DNA from: Chitinophagales bacterium | GTDB taxonomy: Bacteria > Bacteroidota > Bacteroidia > Chitinophagales > CAIOSU01 | NCBI GenBank assembly: GCA_040877935.1 | Contig: JBBDNB010000033.1 | Coordinates: 1-64,000, forward strand | Reading direction: 5' to 3' | Length of the DNA stretch: 64,000 bases | Shown here: positions 8,553-17,147 of the stretch, in pieces | Position numbering within the stretch: the stretch's first letter is position 1 | Layout: each line of letters begins with the position of its first letter | Program-made: the position numbers and the translations under genes | Notes under the pieces: model-generated | What the model saw: the letters and a program-made list of their open reading frames with translations, nothing else | Told to the model about the DNA's origin: nothing | Database searches by the model: none

Positions 8553-8663
8553 CTACTGCCAAAACCACCCCAAATCTGGCGCGCATTTGCAGCATAGCCA
8601 GTAGCATAGCGAATGCGTGCAGTGCATACCTAAGGAATCTGCTTGTATCAAGGACAAGGTTTA

Positions 8664-8702
8664 ATCCCCATAGCTGGCACCAAGCATTTTGCTTGTGCCT
8701 CT
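8664..8702 (+). repeat. Hairpin direct repeat, copy 1
   Basis: The segment starts ATCCCC and contains AGCTGGC, then the stem AAGCA/TGCTT and GTGCCTCT. The arms GGCAC-c-AAGCA and TGCTTGTGCC pair with one bulged C. A second copy with the same orientation and arms lies at 9340-9377. The pair encloses the small TA module at 8848-9305. Nothing else in 8553-8847 looks coding. Confidence 0.6.
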
Positions 8703-8847
8703 CCAAAAAACAACAATTCAATAAATGGGCAGAAGGAAAATAGAATGGACAGCTATTGCTCGCTACCAATAAAAAATCCATTAATAACCGGGCAGACTCA
8801 AATCTGCTATCTTTTCACTATTTTAGATGTAAAGCAAAACCGTGAAT

Positions 8848-9042
8848 ATGAAAAGCGCAATTATTACAAGCGATTCTAAAAAAGATCTGGAACTTTTAAT
8901 TGAGATAGCCCATAAATTTGGAATCAAAGCTAAAATATTAAGCGATGAACAAATGGAAGATCTGGGTATGGTAAAGGCCATTAAAACAGGAAGAACTGGT
9001 GAATTTATTGATACTGATAAATTTTTAAACAGCCTGAAGTGA
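8848..9042 (+). CDS. Small antitoxin of RelE/ParE-like pair
   Basis: A 64-residue charged protein (66 if the GTG at 8842 is used; ATG at 8848 is preferred). Residues such as SDSKKDLELLIEIAHKFGIKAKILSDEQMEDLGMVKAI resemble the small antitoxins of the DUF2683 type encoded before RelE-like toxins. Its stop codon TGA overlaps the GTG start of the following toxin gene (shared GTGA), typical of translational coupling. It probably binds and neutralises that toxin. No DNA-binding fold is evident. Confidence 0.75.
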   Translation: MKSAIITSDSKKDLELLIEIAHKFGIKAKILSDEQMEDLGMVKAIKTGRTGEFIDTDKFLNSLK

Positions 9043-9305
9043 TTGTTAAAATTGACAAAACACTTAATAAGGACCTGAAAAAAGTAAAAGATAAATCTGT
9101 AGCATCCAAACTTGCCGGCATAATAAAAATCATCAGAAATTCTACTTTGCTTACGGATGTCCCAAATATCAAAAAATTAAAGGGGACTAAAAATCTTTAT
9201 AGAATAAGGATAAGAGACTACAGGCTTGGTTTAGCAGTTGAAGGTGAATGCGTTGAATTAATCAGGCTGCTGCATAGAAAGGATATTTACAGGTATTTTC
9301 CTTGA
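9039..9305 (+). CDS. RelE/ParE-superfamily toxin
   Basis: An 88-residue basic protein with the compact toxin fold: an N-terminal strand (IVKIDKTLNKDLKKV), two helices, KKLKGTKNLYRIRIRDYRLGLAV and a terminal ELIRLLHRKDIYRYFP. The order K-L-x-G then Y-R-I-R-x-x-D-Y-R is the signature of RelE/ParE family toxins, and the closing His-Arg-Lys-Asp-Ile-Tyr stretch is also typical. RelE types cut mRNA on the ribosome and ParE types poison gyrase; this sequence looks closer to RelE. The start is GTG, sharing four bases with the antitoxin stop. Confidence 0.85.
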   Translation: MIVKIDKTLNKDLKKVKDKSVASKLAGIIKIIRNSTLLTDVPNIKKLKGTKNLYRIRIRDYRLGLAVEGECVELIRLLHRKDIYRYFP

Positions 9306-9339
9306 TGCAATATTGTACCTCTCGCTCCGCATGTGAGTC

Positions 9340-9377
9340 ATCCCCAAAGCTGGCGTAAGCATTTTGCTTGTGCCTCT
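9340..9377 (+). repeat. Hairpin direct repeat, copy 2
   Basis: Starts ATCCCC, contains AGCTGGC, then AAGCATTTTGCTTGTGCCTCT, shared with copy 1 at 8664-8702. The left arm reads GGCGT where copy 1 reads GGCAC-c, so a G-T wobble replaces a pair. It lies between the toxin stop and the convergent membrane-protein gene. Confidence 0.6.
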
Positions 9378-9429
9378 TCAGAATTTAGTTTGCGTCTCCC
9401 AAAATACAATACAGCCAGAGGCTTGCCAA

Positions 9430-10740
9430 TCAGCTCAACACCAAAAACAAAATATAGCCTGCTCCTGCCAGAAACAAAGGGATAAAGACAAAGCTTGTAT
9501 ATTTGCGCATATTGTTATTTCCAAAAAACAAACAAAGTGCGTATTTGAAAAATGTATTTACAAAAGCAGCTATCAATATGGCTACGGAAGCCACGGAAAT
9601 ATCAATATTATTTGCCGCATAATTAGTCATTGATATGGTTATGGCATCCACTTGAGTAAATCCAGAAATAGCAGCAGCAAAATAAACACCTAGCTGACCT
9701 AGATAGTCTTCTGCAAAACCAACCATCAACATTATCAGCACATACAAACCTCCAAATGCAAGCGCATCCTTAAAATTGATAGGATTACTGATCTCCCGTT
9801 CTTCAAATTCTTCATTGCCGAGGGATTTTTTACTGTAATAAAATCCAATGACAAAACCACCAATGCCAAACAGCAATACAGGCAACCACAATATTTTAAG
9901 CAATGCAGGACTCAACACAATCAACCACACCAATATGCGTGGGAACATGATTGATGATGCAAGCACAATAGCCGCAACATGGGTTATGCCACCTTTTTTA
10001 GTCTTTCCTCCCAATCTTGAAAAATACCATGCAGTAGCAGTGCTGGAAACAAAACCGCCAAGCACACCGGTAGTAATAATAGAATATCGTGTATCTATAA
10101 ATTTGTGCAGAAAATAGGCGACAAAATTCAGGGATATAAAAACGGTAACGACCAACCATATCCTAAAGGGATTAAAAACACCATAAATTCCCAAATCCTT
10201 ATTGGGCAATAGTGGCAAGATCAAAGCTGTAATCACAGCCAACACAATTATAGAATAAATATCGCGCTGAGAAAGTGCTTTAACTGCCTGATGTATATTG
10301 ACTTTTAAAGCCAATAAAGCAGTAATTAACAATGATAGGAAAACAGCTATCAAGTATTCTTGCAAATAGACCAGATTGCTCAGCAAAAAAACGGCAATCA
10401 AAGCAAACTCGGTAGTTGCCCCAGTTCTGCGCTCCATTCTACTAATAGAAAAAGCGGCTACTGCAAAAGCCGCAACAGCAAGCAGTGCCACAGGATAGAT
10501 CCATACAGTTATCATATTGCCCAGATATATTGACAGATAACCGATCAATGCAACAAGTGGGAATGTCCGAACTCCGGCAAACAATTCAAAGTTCTCAGCT
10601 TTCTGATTCTTTTTCTTGGAATATTCTCGCTCCAAACCACCTAATAATCCAATACCTAAAACAATGAGAACCTCCCTGAAAAAACGAATGATTTCAGGGG
10701 TCAGGTCAAGTGTTTCTGTAAAATCAAAATCCATACTCAA
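9430..10740 (-). CDS. MgtC/SapB-family membrane protein with DUF4010 domain
   Basis: A 436-residue integral membrane protein with about a dozen hydrophobic segments. The N-terminal part has LIVLGIGLLGGLEREY (about residues 26-41), the MgtC/SapB signature with conserved Gly and Glu-Arg. The C-terminal two thirds match the DUF4010 architecture, with GVLGGFVSSTATAWYF and GFTQVDAITISMTNYA as conserved elements. MgtC proteins are linked to magnesium stress and ATP-synthase control; the role of the long DUF4010 form is not established. It is convergent with the TA module and stands alone. Confidence 0.85.
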   Translation of the reverse strand: MSMDFDFTETLDLTPEIIRFFREVLIVLGIGLLGGLEREYSKKKNQKAENFELFAGVRTFPLVALIGYLSIYLGNMITVWIYPVALLAVAAFAVAAFSISRMERRTGATTEFALIAVFLLSNLVYLQEYLIAVFLSLLITALLALKVNIHQAVKALSQRDIYSIIVLAVITALILPLLPNKDLGIYGVFNPFRIWLVVTVFISLNFVAYFLHKFIDTRYSIITTGVLGGFVSSTATAWYFSRLGGKTKKGGITHVAAIVLASSIMFPRILVWLIVLSPALLKILWLPVLLFGIGGFVIGFYYSKKSLGNEEFEEREISNPINFKDALAFGGLYVLIMLMVGFAEDYLGQLGVYFAAAISGFTQVDAITISMTNYAANNIDISVASVAILIAAFVNTFFKYALCLFFGNNNMRKYTSFVFIPLFLAGAGYILFLVLS

Positions 10741-10845
10741 TAAATCCAGATAGGTAAACCGCTAATTTAACCCAGTTTTTTTTACAAAAGTGTTCATACT
10801 AAATATTATAGTTTTACATTTTGCTAAAATGAATAATGAATTAAA

Positions 10846-11643
10846 ATGAGTCAAAGCTTGATCAGGCAAAATAAAACGCACTACTTATTTTTTTTAAGTA
10901 ACATTATATTTTTCAGCTTATTGTTAGTTTTCCTTCCAAAAACTTACGATTACATTTCACGAGAAGATCATTTAATTGAAAATCTTACGGCACTTCTATT
11001 TATAATGACATCAGCATTTTTATTTTTAGCAACAAAAAACACATCACAAAATAAAGCAAAAAAGGCACTCTTATTTTTTACTGCACTTGCTTTCTGCTGG
11101 GCAGCCGGGGAGGAAATCAGTTGGGGACAAAGAATATTCAATATTGAAACACCTGAAAAGCTCAAGGAAATCAACGATCAAGGGGAACTGAATTTGCACA
11201 ATATCGATAAAAAGTTTTTTGACCGAATGGTGGATATCAGCACTTTGGCTATGACCATTGGAGCAGCCCTGCTTTTGCTTTTTAATGTGAGCAAAATTTT
11301 ACGGATTCCCCTTTTAAGCCCAATACTTATCCTGGTTTTTGCCCTTACATTGTTTTACAGGCAATACAATACCAGCTTTTTTGACATTCACCTCATCGCA
11401 ATACTGCCTTTGCTCTTGCTTTTATATTACGCCATAAAAGAGCGGAGCTATTTCTTAATAGCTGCTGTTCTATCGGGACCACTATTGGGCGTTGCTTTAT
11501 ATTATTTACACAGTGCTTTTCAGGAAAATTTTGCCCCCCATAACAATAGTGCCAATGAATATCGTGAATATTTATTTGCGCTGTGTTGTGCGGCTTATGC
11601 TTTTCAGATCAAAAGATTTCCGGAAATTGAAAAGTCGCTTTAA
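10846..11643 (+). CDS. Uncharacterised polytopic membrane protein with GEEISWGQR motif
   Basis: A 265-residue protein with about seven predicted membrane helices (near residues 13-30, 46-62, 74-88, 130-147, 155-170, 177-193 and 200-218). The conserved block is WAAGEEISWGQRIF at 85-98, then ELNLHN at 114-119; I know this combination from a widespread, uncharacterised bacterial membrane family. The Glu-Glu, Gln-Arg and His residues between helices would suit an active or binding site, but no function can be given. Its stop lies two bases from that of the convergent Rpn gene. Confidence 0.7.
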   Translation: MSQSLIRQNKTHYLFFLSNIIFFSLLLVFLPKTYDYISREDHLIENLTALLFIMTSAFLFLATKNTSQNKAKKALLFFTALAFCWAAGEEISWGQRIFNIETPEKLKEINDQGELNLHNIDKKFFDRMVDISTLAMTIGAALLLLFNVSKILRIPLLSPILILVFALTLFYRQYNTSFFDIHLIAILPLLLLLYYAIKERSYFLIAAVLSGPLLGVALYYLHSAFQENFAPHNNSANEYREYLFALCCAAYAFQIKRFPEIEKSL

Positions 11644-11645
11644 AA

Positions 11646-12551
11646 TCACTCTGGGTTGAGTCCTGCTTCCTTGAGGATACTTACCACTTCCGGTTTCTTT
11701 AGCCCGAAACTTGTAGCTATTACCTCTACCGAAACTCCATTTCTGTATAAACTAACAGTATTCTCTCTGCGGTTTTCTTCTATTCCTTTCTCTCTTCCTT
11801 CCAACATAAGCTGATCGTAAACACTTAGAGCTTTGCCTTTTACAGGTTCTGGCATGTCGCTTAATGTATCCATTACTTTTTCTTTTTGTTCAATCAAACT
11901 TAAGAAATAAACGATGAATTGTCTTATTATGTTCCCTTCTTCATCTTCTATTGCTGTAACAATAGCTCCGGCATTTTTCACCAGATAATCTTCATCACGG
12001 GCATATTTCAAAAGCAGCATACTACCCGACCACAGCTTTGCGCTTAGTGCCATAATCTCTCGGTCGGACCGTTTCTGCAAATTGTCAAAGATGTAATCAA
12101 ATTCCGGAACAAAACTCAATATTTCTGATCCAAAAGAATCATATAAAGAGCGATGGGTATGGTAATCCCATTTTTCCGCTCCGTGATAAAAAAGCACGGG
12201 AACAATCGGTGCTGGCTTTTTCTTTTCCCTGATTTGCTGTAAAAGTGCCGAAAAAATATAATGGCCAATCTGCACGGTCACATATCTGTCTTTTCGAGAT
12301 TTATGTTCAACAAGAACGGAGAGCCAGCAGCTTTCCTTTTTATCCTTTAGCCTGACTTTAAATAAAATATCAGAAAAGGTATTGTTGAGCTTTTCATCAA
12401 TAAAACTGCCCGATTGCACCTGGAGACTGTTCAGATCAATTTGCTTCAGCACATTTTCAGGCAAGCTATCTTCAAAATACTGCCGGGCCTTTTCCGGTTG
12501 ACTGAAAAGTGCTTTTACAAAACGGTCGTGCTTTTGAGCTTGAGTATTCAC
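11646..12551 (-). CDS. Rpn-family PD-(D/E)XK nuclease / transposase_31-like
   Basis: A 301-residue member of the Rpn (recombination-promoting nuclease, YhgA-like) family. The N-terminal HDRFVKALFSQPEKARQYFEDSLP is the family opener; the nuclease core has Asp in NTFSDILFKV and SVLVEHKSRKD (E-x-K), then IVPVLFYHGAEKW. The C-terminal tail carries a short helix-turn-helix-like segment (YRNGVSVEVIATSFGLKKPEVVSILKE), common in Bacteroidota copies. Rpn proteins promote RecA-independent recombination in E. coli, and some act as phage-defence effectors. The start is GTG. The family is often multicopy and strain-variable, in line with the accessory setting. Confidence 0.88.
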   Translation of the reverse strand: MNTQAQKHDRFVKALFSQPEKARQYFEDSLPENVLKQIDLNSLQVQSGSFIDEKLNNTFSDILFKVRLKDKKESCWLSVLVEHKSRKDRYVTVQIGHYIFSALLQQIREKKKPAPIVPVLFYHGAEKWDYHTHRSLYDSFGSEILSFVPEFDYIFDNLQKRSDREIMALSAKLWSGSMLLLKYARDEDYLVKNAGAIVTAIEDEEGNIIRQFIVYFLSLIEQKEKVMDTLSDMPEPVKGKALSVYDQLMLEGREKGIEENRRENTVSLYRNGVSVEVIATSFGLKKPEVVSILKEAGLNPE

Positions 12552-12555
12552 ATTT

Positions 12556-12563
12556 CAAATATA
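12556..12563 (-). promoter_or_regulatory. Candidate -7 element of the Rpn gene
   Basis: On the minus strand TATATTTG matches TAnnTTTG and ends five bases before the GTG start at 12551, implying a leaderless or almost leaderless transcript. The nearest upstream TTG is about 15 bp away, shorter than usual. Confidence 0.4.
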
Positions 12564-12614
12564 AAAAAAATAAGTTCACAAGAAATGTTTTTCAGAAATT
12601 CAAACATTGATTCC

Positions 12615-14294
12615 TCAATACATATACCGTCTGTATGGAATATTCATTCTAAAACCCGTACCGACAAAAAACTGATTGTTGCTCTGGGCAGTGATTTCAC
12701 TTTTTAGATTTCTGTAAACGATGCTGAGGTCAAAATAGATATTGTGTCGAATTTGATAGCTGAGCATAAAATCCAATAAAATTGTTTTGTGCAAAACGCC
12801 CTGTAGCATTTCATTGCCAAATTCGCTGTTGGTAATCAGTCGCCCATCTGCATCATTGGTGGGAATAAAAATATTGCTGCCAAAATTACTGCCCAATGTA
12901 TCCGTGCCTTGTTTGGCATACATCCATCGTAAGTTAGCAGTGAGTTTAGGAATGATCTGATAACGGATATTCCCGGTCAGCTCCCAGAAATTGGCTCCCA
13001 GCGGATGCGCCAGCGCCTGATTGTAATGGGTGTAGGTAATTTCTGGCGAACCTTGTGAATACATATATGGGCGCACCCAATTGTATTCCATCTGCAAATC
13101 CAGTTGATCCAAGCCAAAGGCATTGATGTATTTCAGGCCAGTTTGAATGGCAAATTTATTGGCCCACCAGCCATTTCCCGCCAATACATTTGAAAAATTG
13201 AATTCATCCAATACAAACTGTCCATACAATTGAAATCTTCTGGCAATATTGGCCTTGTAATCCAAGCCAAGCAACACATTGTCGGGACTTCCCAATCCCA
13301 ATTCCACAGATCGATAGAAAATAATGGGATTCAGGTATTGAAAATCATAGCCATTGTCGCGGGAAAAAATCACCGATTCAAACACCCCAATCTCCAACCA
13401 ATGGCTGATACTGGCATTCAAATGGTGCAGGGTCATGTACTTTTTGTCCAACAGTCGGTCGCCACCGCGATTGTATGTGGCAGTCATTTCCGTATATAAG
13501 TTGGTATAGCGAATCTTCCAGATACTGGTTTGCAGTTTCATGAAAAACTGATTGGCACCAAAATCAGAAAGTATTAGAGAACGCATTCCATTGCCAATAA
13601 AATTCTTATCGTGACCAAACTGCACATCAATATGATCGAGCAAATTGAAAGTGATATAGCCCCTTGCAGTAAAGAAATCCTGCGCATCGCCTCGGTACTC
13701 TTTCCAATATCCTTCACCGGGAATGGCCTGGTCTGATCGGATTTTGTCTTGCACAAAAGACATTCTGCGCATTTGGTTTTCGGCCAAAAAGAAATAGGCA
13801 CTAACTTTTTTCTTGATGTACATGCGCATTTCACCACCCCTGGAATTAAAAAATCGCAACTTGTCTGCTCCAAACTCCTTCCCTACTTCAAAGTGCAAAA
13901 CAGGGTTTATCCGCAATTTAAACGGTCCTTTATCTACAGATGCAAATGCCGCTGGCTCCGTATAGAAATATTTCAAAATGGGTTTTTCGCTTTTTACAAT
14001 GGTATCTTTCAGCCATTCGGTATTCTCGCGATACAGCCAAGCCAAATTATACTCAAAACGTGCATCTCCGCTAATATTCTGCGCATTGATCTCTTGGGCA
14101 TATTCCGCTACCCATTTTCTGCTATAGGGCTTAAAATTAGTGTGGATGGTCGGCTGCACCTTACTGTACTGAATGTCCATTCTATCTATCAGCATATAGG
14201 CATCGCTGCCAAGCGGAAGGAAAGTGCCCTGGGCAGAAATTTCTCCCATAAAAACAACTATTGTGAAAAGCAGGGCTATTGTATTCTTTATCAT
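12615..14294 (-). CDS. Outer-membrane beta-barrel protein, Wzi/RemB-like
   Basis: A 559-residue protein with a signal peptide (residues 1-21, ending ISAQ). The mature part is a run of amphipathic strands rich in aromatic residues with the terminal GTGFRMNIPYRRYMY, as for a large outer-membrane barrel. Segments such as PYSRKWVAEYAQEI near the start and FGHDKNFIGNGMRSLILSDFG in the middle resemble the capsule-assembly Wzi family and its gliding-associated relative RemB in Flavobacteriia. Wzi anchors capsule polysaccharide at the surface; here the ligand is unknown and no capsule genes are close. It is transcribed alone or with the Fic gene upstream. Confidence 0.75.
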   Translation of the reverse strand: MIKNTIALLFTIVVFMGEISAQGTFLPLGSDAYMLIDRMDIQYSKVQPTIHTNFKPYSRKWVAEYAQEINAQNISGDARFEYNLAWLYRENTEWLKDTIVKSEKPILKYFYTEPAAFASVDKGPFKLRINPVLHFEVGKEFGADKLRFFNSRGGEMRMYIKKKVSAYFFLAENQMRRMSFVQDKIRSDQAIPGEGYWKEYRGDAQDFFTARGYITFNLLDHIDVQFGHDKNFIGNGMRSLILSDFGANQFFMKLQTSIWKIRYTNLYTEMTATYNRGGDRLLDKKYMTLHHLNASISHWLEIGVFESVIFSRDNGYDFQYLNPIIFYRSVELGLGSPDNVLLGLDYKANIARRFQLYGQFVLDEFNFSNVLAGNGWWANKFAIQTGLKYINAFGLDQLDLQMEYNWVRPYMYSQGSPEITYTHYNQALAHPLGANFWELTGNIRYQIIPKLTANLRWMYAKQGTDTLGSNFGSNIFIPTNDADGRLITNSEFGNEMLQGVLHKTILLDFMLSYQIRHNIYFDLSIVYRNLKSEITAQSNNQFFVGTGFRMNIPYRRYMY

Positions 14295-14323
14295 CAGTTA
14301 TGTTTAAGTTTTCGAAGGTTCTG

Positions 14324-14367
14324 CCTGTTCTGACGGAGTCCGACACTCATCAGAGTCGTTTGACAGG
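14324..14367. repeat. Intergenic hairpin-forming repeat
   Basis: CCTGT (14324-14328) pairs with ACAGG (14363-14367), enclosing GACGGAGTC and the pair CGAC/GTCG. The structure lies in the gap between the barrel gene start and the Fic gene end. No other copy was seen in the window. Confidence 0.4.
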
Positions 14368-14445
14368 GAAAGACAGGGATTGTGCATATCCTTAAAATAA
14401 TATTAAGTAATTGAAGAGGCGATATGTGAATTAAATTTTCTTGCA

Positions 14446-15546
14446 TTATTTCTTAAGTATTTCAATCAAATCCTTGTTTATATATAATACCTCTCTTCCT
14501 GCTTTTTGGGATTCAACTATACCAATATCCTCTAATTCTTTCAAGTATCTTGATGCTGCCTTTCTTTCTACACCGAGCCTATTTACAACGAATTCAATTT
14601 TCGAATAGGGCTGCTCAAACAACAGCTCCACAAGCTCTTTCCTAAACAATTTAGGTGCTTTTTCCTGAACTTTAATTATTGTTGAGTCTAACTGGTCTCT
14701 TATATTTGTAATCTTTGTAATTGTGTCTTTTGAGGTGCTTTCAACTGCCCTGAGCATAAATAGTATCCATTCTTCCCATTTTCCAGTCCTATTTGTTTGG
14801 TTCAAAAGTCGATAATATTCTGGTTTATTTGCAATGATATAAGAACTCAAATATAGAATTGGCACATCTATCAATCCGTTTAGTATCAAATACAATATGT
14901 TTAAAATCCTACCGGTTCTTCCATTACCATCGTAAAAAGGGTGGATACTCTCAAACTGATAATGCAATATTGCCAGATTGATCAAAGGCGACAAATCATC
15001 CTGCCTGTTAAAATGACTAATAACGTCAGACAAAAGATCGAGTATTTCTGCTTTGTCTTGTGGTGGTGTGTAAACGATTTCCCCAGTTGTGTCATTCTTC
15101 AATACTGTACCGGGTGTGTTTCTTATTCCGGCTGTATTGGCAATTAATTTTTGTTGAATGCTTACTATGTCATTTACTCTTATAAAACCCTGGCTTTTTG
15201 CAAGATCAAATCCATGGAATATGGCTTTACGATAGTTTACAACTTCCTTCGTTTCTGCTGAAACATTGGTTTTATTTACTGTTAAAGCTTTGTAAAGTTC
15301 ATCCTGTGTTGTGATTATATTCTCAATCTCAGAACTGTCTTTTGCTTCTTGAAGAACTATCGCATTGACCAACATTGCCTGATTAGGAATGCTTTGTGCA
15401 ATCCCTTTTAGCTCAGCCAATGCTGCCGTTGATTTATTCGTTTGCCTAAGGATTTCAATGGTTTCCACTTTTTCTCTCTGAGGAGGAAGTTTTGCAAGCC
15501 TCCCTGCCGGACCTTCAGATTTATTATGTGGTGCATTTTGTCCCAT
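14446..15546 (-). CDS. Fic-domain AMP transferase with N-terminal inhibitory helix and C-terminal winged helix
   Basis: A 366-residue Fic protein. The active-site loop HPFYDGNGRTGR starts at His202, with the complete HxFx(D/E)GNGRxxR motif. An N-terminal inhibitory motif SSEIEN (71-76) matches (S/T)xxxE(G/N), so the enzyme is class II and self-inhibited by its own helix. The C-terminal 80 residues (KLFRKELVELLFEQPYSKIEFVVNRLGVERKAASRYLKELEDIGIV) look like a winged helix-turn-helix, giving the common Fic-wHTH build. Fic proteins AMPylate Tyr, Ser or Thr of targets; the target here is unknown. The flap sequence TPPQ (about 160-163) is present. It stands alone. Confidence 0.92.
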   Translation of the reverse strand: MGQNAPHNKSEGPAGRLAKLPPQREKVETIEILRQTNKSTAALAELKGIAQSIPNQAMLVNAIVLQEAKDSSEIENIITTQDELYKALTVNKTNVSAETKEVVNYRKAIFHGFDLAKSQGFIRVNDIVSIQQKLIANTAGIRNTPGTVLKNDTTGEIVYTPPQDKAEILDLLSDVISHFNRQDDLSPLINLAILHYQFESIHPFYDGNGRTGRILNILYLILNGLIDVPILYLSSYIIANKPEYYRLLNQTNRTGKWEEWILFMLRAVESTSKDTITKITNIRDQLDSTIIKVQEKAPKLFRKELVELLFEQPYSKIEFVVNRLGVERKAASRYLKELEDIGIVESQKAGREVLYINKDLIEILKK

Positions 15547-15650
15547 ATCTTTTTCATTTGCACCAAAAATAGAAAAAATGGTGCAAATACTCGCGGGTGT
15601 AATGTGTTTTTTGCATGGTCTTTAAAATAAGTTTCTACGACACATGCTTT

Positions 15651-16523
15651 CTACTTATTTGGCGGCAAATCCTTTTTATAAACAATAGTCCTGTACGGGA
15701 ATGGAATTTCTATGCCCTCCTTGTCAAATCGAGCTTTCACGCTTTTATTCAAATCCGTGCGCAAGTCAAATCCTTTCCCAAAATCCTGCGTCCATACATA
15801 GGCACGAATATTCACGGTGAAATCCCCGTAACTCATCACACGAGTTGCAATCTGTGGTACTCCATTGGCTTTGTCCTCCTCACTTCTACCATCTATAATA
15901 TTGGGGTGTTTCATAGCCTCTTCACAAATAATCTTAAAGGCCAAATCCACATCCGAATCATAGCTGATACCAAACTCAATGAAATTGCACATGCGCTCGT
16001 CCGTCAGGTTGGAATTGACAATAGTCTCTGAGCTAATGATAGAATTTGGAATAACAATCCGCCTGTTTTCAAAACTTTTGATCACCGTATGTCGAAGGGT
16101 AATATCCTCTACTGTACCAAAAACATCCACACCTATTTTTATCGTATCCCCTACCCTGAAAGGCTTGAAGAAGACAATAAAAATTCCGCTGATGATATTT
16201 GAAAAAGCCTGCTGGGAAGCAAAGCCCAAAATGGCCGCAAAAATACCGGCACTGGCAAAAAGCGTAACTCCAATGGAACGCAATGCCGGGATGCTGTAAA
16301 ATACGAGTGTGATTGCTCCGCTAAAAACAATAAAACTTGTGGCATTTTTAAAAAAATTGACCTTAGTTTGATCAGCATGAAAACGGTTGTCTGTACGCTG
16401 AAAATAGCGATTGACAATATAGCGCAAAAAACGACTGAACAGATAGGCCAGTACAAGAATAAACAATACCCGGAAACCGTAGCGCACATAGTTGTTCAGA
16501 AAATCTAAATTGATGTAAGTCAT
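15651..16523 (-). CDS. MscS-family mechanosensitive channel
   Basis: A 290-residue protein. An N-terminal membrane segment (about 14-33) is followed by two more hydrophobic helices (about 56-75 and 80-100), the third being glycine/alanine-rich (GVTLFASAGIFAAILGFASQQAFSNIISGIFI), as in the MscS pore helix. The soluble part has GDTIKIGVDVFGTVEDITLRHTVIKSFENRRIVIPNS, the MscS beta-domain signature. It should open on membrane tension and release solutes in hypo-osmotic shock. The start codon overlaps the stop of the upstream haem-lipoprotein gene by four bases, so the two form an operon. Confidence 0.92.
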   Translation of the reverse strand: MTYINLDFLNNYVRYGFRVLFILVLAYLFSRFLRYIVNRYFQRTDNRFHADQTKVNFFKNATSFIVFSGAITLVFYSIPALRSIGVTLFASAGIFAAILGFASQQAFSNIISGIFIVFFKPFRVGDTIKIGVDVFGTVEDITLRHTVIKSFENRRIVIPNSIISSETIVNSNLTDERMCNFIEFGISYDSDVDLAFKIICEEAMKHPNIIDGRSEEDKANGVPQIATRVMSYGDFTVNIRAYVWTQDFGKGFDLRTDLNKSVKARFDKEGIEIPFPYRTIVYKKDLPPNK

Positions 16524-17134
16524 AGCGCAGCTTTGTCAAAACGTATTTTCCACATGCCCCGTAAATCGCCCAGTGCAAAACCTGTGGCCTGATCTTCGGG
16601 ATAAAGCATTTGAATGGTAATAAAATCTTCTTCGGCAATGTCTTTTCCAGGTTCACCGTGGCACTTCAAACACAAATTTGCCGGAATCACAATAGGGCTG
16701 TAGTACAGAAAATGATTTTCCTTTTCCACCACCTGCGGCTTGGGCTCTGCATTCTGCGCCACTATATTTTGATAGTTTTTGATAATATTCATTTCCGCTT
16801 CATTAGCTCTATTTAATGGATTGCGGGGTTTGTGGCTCACGCGGGAAACTTTCACGCCTTGCTCTTCCCCAACGGATTGCGTTAAAGGCAAAGCCTCCAC
16901 AGAACAAAATTGCAGGGCATAAGCAACGCCACTGTCCTGAACGGCCTGCATCAGTTTTCCGGCCAATTTGCCTTGTGCCTGCCCACTTATTTGCATTCCT
17001 CTTTCCAAAATCAGTGAATCCTTCTTAATTTCAGCGGCATTGCTGTCAGTAGTTTTGTCCTTGTTTTGCTCAGATCCGGAATTACAGGCAAAATAAACAG
17101 CAGCTACAAACAATAGAATCAGTATCTTTTTCAT
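16520..17134 (-). CDS. DUF3365 (Tll0287-like) haem-binding lipoprotein
   Basis: A 204-residue protein if translation starts at Met 17134, which gives a clean signal peptide with lipobox YFAC (Cys17). The frame stays open upstream, but that extension has no signal character. The mature part carries a single c-type haem motif CLKCH (Cys155, Cys158, His159) within a DUF3365 domain, a PAS-like sensor fold that is usually periplasmic. It might sense redox state or gases, or pass electrons, at the membrane. It overlaps mscS by four bases. The start is only 13 bp from the divergent pfkA start, leaving no room for two normal promoters between them. Confidence 0.85.
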   Translation of the reverse strand: MKKILILLFVAAVYFACNSGSEQNKDKTTDSNAAEIKKDSLILERGMQISGQAQGKLAGKLMQAVQDSGVAYALQFCSVEALPLTQSVGEEQGVKVSRVSHKPRNPLNRANEAEMNIIKNYQNIVAQNAEPKPQVVEKENHFLYYSPIVIPANLCLKCHGEPGKDIAEEDFITIQMLYPEDQATGFALGDLRGMWKIRFDKAAL

Positions 17135-17147
17135 AAATCTTAATTGT

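Noticed and set aside
8553-9430. Integron with attC sites
   Set aside because: The bulged hairpins lack the RYYYAAC core and no integrase gene is in the window; kept only as a repeat-flanked TA unit.
13749-14333. 194-codon plus-strand open frame
   Set aside because: It is antisense to the outer-membrane barrel gene, whose signal peptide and strand pattern are clear.
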